Source of the DNA: UBA4416 sp040376995
GTDB taxonomy: Bacteria; Bacteroidota; Bacteroidia; B-17B0; Aurantibacillaceae
Length of the DNA stretch: 12,378 nucleotides
Direction: 5' to 3'
Assembly (NCBI GenBank): GCA_040376995.1
Contig: JBEIPP010000096.1
Coordinates: 1 to 12,378 of the forward strand
Shown here: piece by piece, positions 6,897 through 12,378 of the stretch
Layout of the letters: the number at the start of each line of letters is the position of its first letter
Position numbering within the stretch: the first letter of the stretch is position 1
Made by a program: the position numbers and the translations under genes
Notes under the pieces: model-generated
What the model saw: the letters and a program-made list of their open reading frames with translations, nothing else
The model's database searches: none
What the model was told of the DNA's origin: nothing

Positions 6897-8735
6897 TTAT
6901 TTTCTTTCGTAAACATTAACTTCTAAGTCATCTATAAAAACATTTGATTCCTTTTCATTTTCAAAATACACTTTCAAGTAATCTTTTTTGCTTCTTACCT
7001 CTGGTGTTAAATAATAAAATTCAATTTTATTCCACTTATTTAAAGAGATATTCATTTTACTAGATGCATATCTCATATACTTGTAGGGGTATTCATTATG
7101 ATTAAAACAAACAATTAAATTAAAAGGATATTCCATCACATCCTTTGTAGGAAAAACATAGGCTGTAACCTTTATCCAAGCATGATCTTTATGTGTTATT
7201 TGATCATAGGTTGCACTAATAGCAGGAGAAAGCTTTATTAAATTATTAATTAAAAAAGAATGTTTACTGTTATATCCTTGAGAGGAGTCCTTTAAACTTA
7301 AATTTTCAAAATCTATTTTTTGCAACAATTTTGAACTGTAGTCCATTTCAGATTCCATCATCTCTGAGACTAAAAAAGTACGATTTACTAATAACAACTT
7401 TCTGTCTTTTTCATTTACGTTCAATTTACCAAAAACTTTTAAATAATAATCTTTAGTCATACGATCAGCATCAATAACTCCTTTATGAAACTGAATAGTT
7501 TGAAAAACATTTAGGATCGATAGGCCAACGATTAGCATACTTAAACCGATTTTCAAAAATTTTGTTTGACCTTGTAACCATAATAAGAAATATCCAAAAC
7601 CTATTGCCATAACTGGATAGGAAGGAATTAAAGCTCTTTGACTAAACGTTTGTGCATACCACCAACAAGACCAACTAGACACGATGTATAAGTTAACCAG
7701 AGTATAAATAAATAAGGCATAAAATATTTGTTTGTTTTTTCTATAAATAACCAACAAACCCAAAAGTGCAAAAGTCATGATTGACGTGTAAACTAACCAT
7801 CCTTTCCTGAAACTAAATAATACTTCTTTAATATAGGGTTTGAAAAACTCGAATCCTTCCCCAGGATTTGCTCCGTAACTATAAAACAAAAATTTTCCAG
7901 TATGAATTTTCCAATAAACTAATTGAGAAAATCCTATAGATAATAATATTAATAAGAAAATAAATACTTGCTTTTTTTGAATCAACAACAACCTTATTTT
8001 TTCCTTCAACGTCTTAATATTATAAATACCCCATATTGCAGGTATTATTAAACAAACAATTTCAGATGGTCTACTAAGTATGGTTACACCACAAACGATA
8101 GCCAAATAAACAAGATATTTTAATTTAAAAGATTCGTGCCATAAAATAGTTAACCAAATAATTAAAGCATAGGTCATAAACAAATAACTATGCGACATGG
8201 CATTTTGACCATACATGGTAACATGAACGATATAATTAGTAGATAATACTATAGCAATGAGGGTAATGGAAGTTATAGTTCTATTAAAAAATTTAAGTAG
8301 CACTTTTGATAAAAACCATAATCCAAGAACTGAATAGATTATACTACCTATGAAAATTGATAATTGATAAGGCATTGAAAAACCATCAGAAGGATAGTTA
8401 CATAATTTGGAAAACAAGTGCCCAATAAAAAAAAATGGGGCGTAAAAAAAAGACATCCCCATCGAATATTTCATTACATAAGTTCCATCAGGCAATACCA
8501 TTCCCTGATAAAAATTACTTGTATTGTGGTACTTTGAAATAATTAAATTAATATGAGATATATCAGTAATAGATAAATCATTATTAATAAACTTAAGTGG
8601 TAAATACAAATAGTATCCAAAAACATCCCATGATAAAATGTTTGAAGGAAAAAAAATAAAATTATTGATGACAATAAATAAAAATAAACCAAATAAGGTA
8701 AACTTATGAATTTGATTTTTCAATACATTTTGCAT
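6897..8735 (-). CDS. GT-C-type polytopic membrane protein, possible glycosyltransferase
   Basis: The 612-residue protein has about ten to twelve hydrophobic segments between residues 12 and 415 and a soluble C-terminal part (about 430-612) rich in beta-strand-like sequence. After the first membrane segment comes SWDVFGYY with an aspartate at 37, where polyprenyl-phosphate-sugar-dependent GT-C enzymes (GT39/GT83-like) carry their catalytic acid. Further on, WWYAQTFSQRALIPSYPV (358-375) resembles the conserved loop seen in Bacteroidota proteins of this type. Such enzymes transfer sugars from lipid carriers to glycans or proteins outside the cytoplasmic membrane. The donor and acceptor cannot be told. 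The C-terminal domain may bind carbohydrate; that is inference. The gene follows folB by 29 bases on the same strand and is the last of the ansA-folB series. No surrounding polysaccharide cluster is present. Confidence 0.75.
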   Translation of the reverse strand: MQNVLKNQIHKFTLFGLFLFIVINNFIFFPSNILSWDVFGYYLYLPLKFINNDLSITDISHINLIISKYHNTSNFYQGMVLPDGTYVMKYSMGMSFFYAPFFFIGHLFSKLCNYPSDGFSMPYQLSIFIGSIIYSVLGLWFLSKVLLKFFNRTITSITLIAIVLSTNYIVHVTMYGQNAMSHSYLFMTYALIIWLTILWHESFKLKYLVYLAIVCGVTILSRPSEIVCLIIPAIWGIYNIKTLKEKIRLLLIQKKQVFIFLLILLSIGFSQLVYWKIHTGKFLFYSYGANPGEGFEFFKPYIKEVLFSFRKGWLVYTSIMTFALLGLLVIYRKNKQIFYALFIYTLVNLYIVSSWSCWWYAQTFSQRALIPSYPVMAIGFGYFLLWLQGQTKFLKIGLSMLIVGLSILNVFQTIQFHKGVIDADRMTKDYYLKVFGKLNVNEKDRKLLLVNRTFLVSEMMESEMDYSSKLLQKIDFENLSLKDSSQGYNSKHSFLINNLIKLSPAISATYDQITHKDHAWIKVTAYVFPTKDVMEYPFNLIVCFNHNEYPYKYMRYASSKMNISLNKWNKIEFYYLTPEVRSKKDYLKVYFENEKESNVFIDDLEVNVYERK

Positions 8736-8764
8736 AGATAAATAATAGTGATTTAGAAAAAGTC

Positions 8765-9118
8765 TTAGTCTTCTATTATAATAGATACCTTATCTACTGG
8801 TCCGTTCATAGGAGGCAATAACTTTGTTATTTTTATTTTAGTTTCAATCAATCTTGGAAAAGCATGGATAATTCTGTCGTAAATTCTTTTACCAACAGTT
8901 TCAATTAATTTGGATGGAATGGCCATTTCAGCTTTACATATTTCAAAAACTGCACAATAATCTATTGTTAAATTTAAATCGTCTTTTACGGCTGCTTCAT
9001 GAAAATCATATACCATATAAACATCTACAATATATTCTCCACCTATTTTAGTTTCTTCTGGCAAACAGCCGTGGTAAGCATATAATCTAATTCCTTCTAC
9101 GTTAATTTGATTTTTCAT
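8765..9118 (-). CDS. folB: Dihydroneopterin aldolase
   Basis: The enzyme converts 7,8-dihydroneopterin to 6-hydroxymethyl-dihydropterin plus glycolaldehyde in folate synthesis, in the cytoplasm. The 117-residue protein is normal in length and shows the family signatures: AYHGCLPEETKIGGEYIVDV (14-33) with the conserved glutamate pair 21-22, TIDYCAVFEI (51-60) with Y54, KLIETVGKRI (70-79) with the pterin-binding E73, and ITKLLPPM (97-104) with K99 in the catalytic lysine position. It follows ansA by 17 bases and precedes the GT-C gene by 29 bases on the same strand, so the three are probably cotranscribed. The pairing with asparaginase does not imply a shared pathway. Confidence 0.94.
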   Translation of the reverse strand: MKNQINVEGIRLYAYHGCLPEETKIGGEYIVDVYMVYDFHEAAVKDDLNLTIDYCAVFEICKAEMAIPSKLIETVGKRIYDRIIHAFPRLIETKIKITKLLPPMNGPVDKVSIIIED

Positions 9119-9135
9119 AAATTTTATATTTATAA

Positions 9136-10167
9136 TTAAATGGTTATTTCACCTCTTAAATTAGTTTCTAATAATTGTTTTGCTTTTGATACAGATACTT
9201 TTTGCCCTAAAACAAACATTAACTTAGTAATAGCACTTTCAAAAGTTATATCATATCCACTCACGACACCAATTTTTTTAAGAGCACTACTTGTTTCGTA
9301 CATACCTTGAATGACTTTACCTTCGGCGCATTGGGTTACATTATAGATAATAATACCTTTGTTTATAGCCTTTTTTAACGCTGAAATAAACCAATCTTCA
9401 GTACTCGCATTTCCTGCACCAAATGTCTCTATAATAACTGCCTTAACGCCTGGTATATTTAAAATGGATAAAGTATTTTTTTTATTTAATCCAGGGAATA
9501 ATTTCAGTACGGCAATATCATTATCCAATTGTGTGTGAACCGACAATGCCTTTTTAGATGGCTTTAACAATGCTGATGAATGATATTGAATATCAACACC
9601 TGCTTCTGCTAAAGCTGGGTAATTAGGAGATTTAAAGGCATCGAAATGTGCTGAATTATATTTATAAGTTCTGTTTCCTCTGTACAGTTTGTATTCAAAA
9701 TACACACACACTTCTGTGACAATAGGTTTTTTATTTTTTTGAGCAGCTGCTATTTCAATGGCAGTAATTAAATTTTCCTTTCCATCCGTTCTAATTATTC
9801 CTATTGGTAATTGAGAACCTGTTAAAATAACTGGCTTAGATAAATTCTCTAACATAAAACTCAAAGCACTTGCCGTGTAAGACATTGTATCAGAGCCATG
9901 CAAAATAACAAAACCATCATGCTTCTGATAATTAAAATTAATAATATCAGCAATCTCTACCCATACCTTAAGATTCATATTTGACGAATCAATTGGATGC
10001 TTAAAAGAAATAGTAGTTAAATCAATATCAAATTTTTCTAACTCTGGAATTTGTTTAGATAAAGCTTTAAAATTAAAGGGTTTTAATTCACTTGTACGAG
10101 CATCCTGCATCATACCAATAGTGCCACCTGTATATATTAAAAGGACTGAGGGTTTTGAATTTGCCAT
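9136..10167 (-). CDS. ansA: Type I L-asparaginase
   Basis: The enzyme hydrolyses L-asparagine to aspartate and ammonia; the type I form is cytoplasmic, which fits the lack of a signal peptide. The 343-residue protein has the N-terminal catalytic motif IYTGGTIGMM (11-20, nucleophile T13), the second motif LHGSDTMSYTASAL (89-102) with D93, TGSQLPIGIIRTDGKENL, and LYRGNRTYKYNSAHFDAF (161-178) with the catalytic-triad lysine K169. Near the end are FGAGNAS and an NVTQCAEGKV-type segment. One position is unusual: the second motif has serine (S92) where E. coli AnsA has threonine. The change is conservative and activity is still likely. The ATG at 10167 gives the normal family N-terminus, but it lies only eight bases after a terminator stem, with no ribosome-binding sequence. 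Confidence 0.93.
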   Translation of the reverse strand: MANSKPSVLLIYTGGTIGMMQDARTSELKPFNFKALSKQIPELEKFDIDLTTISFKHPIDSSNMNLKVWVEIADIINFNYQKHDGFVILHGSDTMSYTASALSFMLENLSKPVILTGSQLPIGIIRTDGKENLITAIEIAAAQKNKKPIVTEVCVYFEYKLYRGNRTYKYNSAHFDAFKSPNYPALAEAGVDIQYHSSALLKPSKKALSVHTQLDNDIAVLKLFPGLNKKNTLSILNIPGVKAVIIETFGAGNASTEDWFISALKKAINKGIIIYNVTQCAEGKVIQGMYETSSALKKIGVVSGYDITFESAITKLMFVLGQKVSVSKAKQLLETNLRGEITI

Positions 10168-10203
10168 AAAATAAAAAAGCCTAAGATTTTAATCTTAGGC
10201 TTT
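10165..10203 (-). terminator. Intrinsic terminator between the DUF3127 gene and ansA
   Basis: AAAGCCTAAGATT (10176-10188) pairs perfectly with AATCTTAGGCTTT (10191-10203), a 13-base-pair stem if closed fully or 11-12 pairs with a small loop. On the minus strand the stem is followed by TTTTATTTTA and then the ansA start codon. It stands ten bases after the DUF3127 stop codon, so it should end that transcript. Because its T-run merges into the ansA leader, ansA must be read through it or use a promoter inside the upstream gene. Confidence 0.88.
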
Positions 10204-10212
10204 ATATTCATA

Positions 10213-10596
10213 TTAGAAAGGTAAATCGTCGTTATCTGAAATACTACTGTTAAAAACTGGGGCAGAAGTATTTTCTTGCATACCTGAATTTCCTTGAGTA
10301 GGAGCAGCAGATTGACCAGCTGCAACTTTTTCAATTCTCCAAGCTTCCAATGTATTAAAATACTTTATACCTTGAGGGCCATTCCATTCACGACCACGTA
10401 AGTTAAACTGAACTTTAATCTCATCTCCTTGATTAAAAGAATCAAGCATATTGCATTTATCTTGAGTAACCTGAAAACTCACAAATTGAGGGTATGGTGT
10501 ACTTAAATCTGTTGCTAAAACAAAATCTCTTTTTTGAAATTTTTCACTCACTTTTTGAGTGTCATACTTTAATTTTAATTGTCCTGTTACTTCCAT
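10213..10596 (-). CDS. DUF3127 (OB-fold-like) protein with SSB-type acidic tip
   Basis: The 127-residue protein matches the DUF3127 family of Bacteroidota: MEVTGQLKLKYDTQKVSEKFQKRDFVLAT at the start, PQFVSFQVTQDKCNMLDSFNQGDEIKVQFNLRGREW in the middle and IKYFNTLEAWRIEKV at about 79-93. The family is thought to adopt an OB fold like single-stranded DNA-binding protein. After residue 94 comes a flexible glutamine-, serine- and asparagine-rich linker that ends in NDDLPF. This closely resembles the acidic, Phe-ending tip by which SSB recruits repair proteins. A DNA- or RNA-binding role is therefore plausible but not shown. It is monocistronic by layout, with a promoter-like box upstream and a strong terminator directly after it. 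Confidence 0.87.
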   Translation of the reverse strand: MEVTGQLKLKYDTQKVSEKFQKRDFVLATDLSTPYPQFVSFQVTQDKCNMLDSFNQGDEIKVQFNLRGREWNGPQGIKYFNTLEAWRIEKVAAGQSAAPTQGNSGMQENTSAPVFNSSISDNDDLPF

Positions 10597-10642
10597 TGTA
10601 TTATATATTTGCGTTATTGATTTACTATTTTGTGTGTAAAAT

Positions 10643-10650
10643 CAAATTTA
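10643..10650 (-). promoter_or_regulatory. Possible promoter -7 box for the DUF3127 gene
   Basis: The minus strand reads TAAATTTG, fitting the Bacteroidota -7 consensus TAnnTTTG, about 46 bases before the start codon. The matching -33 position carries only a partial match (TTCTG). Confidence 0.4.
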
Positions 10651-10729
10651 CAAAAGATCAGAGTAATTTTCAGAAAAACTTAATCACAAAAAAGACAATA
10701 TTTTAACAATTTTGAAATTTCTATCTTGG

Positions 10730-10860
10730 CTAACCTCTTTTTCCAATCAATAAAACATCATCCATCTGTTGTATGTTTCCTTTCCAATTTTCAAAATTTT
10801 CATTCAAAATTTTCTTTTTGTTCATCTATTGGTAATTTGTAATGGTTTCCAAATTAATCA
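10730..10860 (-). pseudogene. C-terminal remnant of a SpoIIE-type serine phosphatase
   Basis: On the minus strand ENFENWKGNIQQMDDVLLIG followed by KRG and a stop codon (stop 10730-10732) matches the end of PP2C/SpoIIE-type phosphatases of Bacteroidota, which typically read FxxWxGxxxQxDDVxxIG. Directly upstream, in another frame, is LPIDEQKE (beginning about 10835), which sits before that motif in the family (LPMxEQ). One extra A in the run between them explains the shift. A further shift precedes it, where LETIT lies in a third frame. No catalytic part is visible, so this is a degraded 3' end. The assignment rests on motif memory, not on an alignment. Confidence 0.55.
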
Positions 10861-11058
10861 AAGCATTGAATTGCCCTATTTAAACAATAGATTGTCAGAA
10901 ATCTTAAAGGATATATTGACTTCAGAATTAGCTTTAAAATAAGCCTCATTTCTAATAAATTATCTTGAATGTTTATTAAGTTCATTTACCCTTAGTGTAT
11001 CCATTTTTCTATAGCATAAAAAACGTGTATATAACGAATACTTTAAAATCATTAAGGA
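10861..11058. other. Non-coding stretch with nothing recognisable
   Basis: This A/T-rich stretch between the phosphatase remnant and the stop codon of the next pseudogene has stop codons in all frames. I recognise no RNA gene, repeat or clear promoter in it. It may hold more of the degraded phosphatase gene, but no motif is legible. Confidence 0.5.
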
Positions 11059-12091
11059 TCACTTCTTTATAATTTTTTCTATTTCAGCCAATTTAGACAT
11101 GCATAATGGAACATTCGGCTTTAGTTTTAAGCCCTCTTCATAAACTGGCTTTGCTTCTGCATAACGTTTCATTTTAAATAATTCATTAGCATGCTTAATT
11201 GTTTCATTATACTTAGCAGAACCTAGAGTTTGAGGAAGCGATTTCCAACTTTAATTAATTGATCTGCTGTATATCTTTGGCCTGGGATAATAGTCATTGC
11301 TTTTACGTAGTTAGTTTTAGCTAAGGGACAATCTCCTTTTACTAAAGCTATATCACCAGCATTATTTGTAGATGTAAAACATTCTAACAATTCATTTTCT
11401 GCATTTCTTAACTGAGATAGTGAACCTAACATTTGGTTAGTATATAAATCATCGTCATCAAACTTTTTTCCTTTATCCACATAACGAATCTTTGCTAAAG
11501 ATTGAGATAAAACTGAACAATCAATTGTTGGAAACGCCCTAGCCATAATTATACCTTCAATACCAAAAGAGGGAGTGTATTTATCATTAGCAATTGCTTC
11601 AGGAACCCCCATTGTAGAAATAGCAAATCTCTTTGTATTACATCCTGCATAACTAATCGCCAATACAAAATTACCATTGGCAGGAACCTCTATAATAAAT
11701 TCCCCATTTCCATCACTTTGCATTTGAACCACTACAGTTAATCCTTTATACAAAGTAATAGTGGCGCCTGCTAAACTAGCTTCTGCCATTTCAATTTTAT
11801 TGGTTAATCTATATGAACGGAGTTCAACTTTACTTTTAACCCAGATTATGCATTAGGAATCGTAATGAGAGTTGGAAGCTTAATAAAACAGACACTTTTT
11901 TGACTGAAGCATAGTAACCACTATGATGAAGGAGAAAAAGTGACAAAGCGTTCTGTTTTGAAGAGGTTTCAGCTCGTAATAGATTTTCTAATGCGTAATC
12001 TGGGTTTAAGTCGTATACTCCATGCTGATTGAGAGAATAATGATGTAACAAAAGTTATAAATAGTGTAATTAGTAATAATTGTTTTTTCAT
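11059..12091 (-). pseudogene. Secreted carboxypeptidase-regulatory-like/TPR protein, interrupted and frameshifted
   Basis: The intact ancestor can be read in three parts on the minus strand. The first is a signal peptide starting at 12091 (MKKQLLLITLFITFVTSLFSQ). The second is a mature region with VELRSYRL, then MAEASLAGATITLYKG and GNGEFIIEVPANGNFVLAISYAGCNTK, a carboxypeptidase-regulatory (Ig-like) fold, reaching a stop at 11223. The third is a C-terminal TPR-like piece in a different frame, KYNETIKHANELFKMKRYAEAKPVYEEGLKLKP and on to a stop at 11059-11061. Two lesions break it. A palindromic insertion at 11836-12009 adds stop codons after the signal peptide, and an indel between about 11225 and 11254 shifts the tail. 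The family is a Bacteroidota cell-surface type, usually with a longer repeat-rich middle; its function is unknown. Read alone, 11223-11789 would look like a 188-residue protein, but it lacks an export signal. Confidence 0.82.
11836..12009. mobile_element. Palindromic MITE-like element flanked by TTAA, inserted in the pseudogene
   Basis: The 174-bp segment begins and ends with TTAA (11836-11839, 12006-12009). Its terminal arms AACCCAGATTATGCATTAG (11838-11856) and CTAATGCGTAATCTGGGTT (11988-12006) are inverted repeats matching at 18 of 19 positions. The arms continue to pair imperfectly towards the centre, where CATAGT and ACTATG (11910-11925) close a perfect small hairpin. Deleting 170 bp, so that one TTAA is kept, joins CGA CTT AAA AGT AAA GTT GAA in frame. 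This rebuilds a continuous signal peptide plus mature protein and indicates a TTAA target duplication. There is no transposase inside, so it would be mobilised in trans. TTAA targeting and CCC-type ends resemble piggyBac and possibly IS1380-family elements; that link is a suggestion. Confidence 0.82.
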
Positions 12092-12236
12092 TTCTATAAA
12101 ATAATTGCTTCTCTTTTGTTTTAAAAGCAAAGGTTTTTTTGAGACTAATCGTATTGTTAAGTAAATTAAATTAGTTTTAGAATATGGAACCAAGGATAAC
12201 TCATGAAATAGTAATGTTGTCAATAGTACAAACACA

Positions 12237-12254
12237 TCCCGATAGCTATTGGGA
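12237..12254. repeat. Short palindrome (REP-like)
   Basis: TCCCGATAGCTATTGGGA is self-complementary except for one symmetric pair of positions. Nearly identical TCCCGATAGCTATCGGGA palindromes are, to my knowledge, scattered between genes in several Bacteroidota genomes. Here it lies upstream of the pseudogene start at 12091. Confidence 0.55.
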
Positions 12255-12276
12255 GAAGATAAACATGGTTATACCA

Positions 12277-12296
12277 CCTGCCTGTTGGCAGACAGG
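12277..12296. repeat. Short CCTGCCTG/CAGACAGG palindrome (REP-like)
   Basis: CCTGCCTGTTGGCAGACAGG folds on itself with a few wobble or mismatched positions and stands out by GC content from its A/T-rich surroundings. CCTGCC/GGCAGG palindromes of this form recur between genes in some Bacteroidota genomes. It is 22 bases from the other palindrome, so the two may belong to one repeat unit. The rest of 12092-12378 shows no gene that I can support. Confidence 0.55.
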
Positions 12297-12378
12297 TATG
12301 ACAACTAAAAAACAATAATATCTACATCTGAAAAAACTATAACTAGCAAAAAGATTTAGACACATTTTATGAAGCTTT

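Noticed and set aside
10137..10334. A 65-residue minus-strand frame overlapping ansA and the DUF3127 gene
   Set aside because: It overlaps two well-supported genes in another frame and crosses the terminator; a shadow.
10494..10706. A 70-residue hydrophobic plus-strand frame at the start of the DUF3127 gene
   Set aside because: The hydrophobic character comes from reading A/T-rich DNA opposite the gene; it also covers the likely promoter.
11223..11789. A free-standing 188-residue protein gene
   Set aside because: Its frame continues upstream of the chosen ATG with family-like residues (VELRSYRLTNKIE). It lacks an export signal, and both ends show lesions, so it is the middle of a pseudogene.
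11836..12051. A 71-residue reading frame across the palindromic element
   Set aside because: It starts at a TTG inside the signal-peptide region in the wrong frame and consists mostly of element sequence; no family resemblance.
11969..12235. An 88-residue reading frame starting at 12235
   Set aside because: Only its second part is real: the signal peptide beginning at 12091. The first part has no protein-like character and is upstream DNA.

Overview
The window looks like chromosomal DNA of a low-GC member of the Bacteroidota, probably a Flavobacteriales-like bacterium. The evidence is a GldB gliding-motility lipoprotein, a decayed type IX secretion sorting domain, a DUF3127 protein, TAnnTTTG-type promoter boxes, start codons without clear Shine-Dalgarno sequences, and strong A/T codon bias. 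I cannot name the genus.

Layout. The middle (about 470-10600) is ordinary core gene content. On the minus strand gldB, an SprT-like metalloprotease gene and tex lie in series (4739 down to 471). Divergent from gldB, on the plus strand, are a small outer-membrane beta-barrel gene closed by a strong terminator (5672-5706), then nadE and a tightly coupled 119-residue zinc-ribbon protein (5732-6875). Converging on these from the right, on the minus strand, are a DUF3127 OB-fold-type protein gene with its own terminator, then ansA, folB and a large GT-C-type membrane protein gene in close series (10596 down to 6897). These serve motility/type IX secretion, cell-envelope, NAD, folate, asparagine and RNA/DNA housekeeping roles.

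The two edges are different. At the left edge (1-400) there is a half copy of a short palindromic element followed by a broken-up type IX secretion C-terminal sorting domain. At the right edge (10700-12378) there is the broken tail of a SpoIIE-type phosphatase. Next comes a secreted carboxypeptidase-regulatory/TPR-type gene with two lesions: a frameshift near its end and a 170-bp palindromic insertion just after its signal peptide. Two REP-like palindromes end the window. The insertion is the same element as at position 1, in inverted orientation (63 of 66 bases identical). It is flanked by TTAA, and removing it with one TTAA restores an open frame exactly, so it is best read as a TTAA-targeting miniature inverted-repeat element.

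I found no CRISPR array, tRNA, rRNA, transposase gene, defence cluster or biosynthetic cluster. The most interesting material is the TTAA mini-element and the cluster of pseudogenes, not a new multi-gene system.
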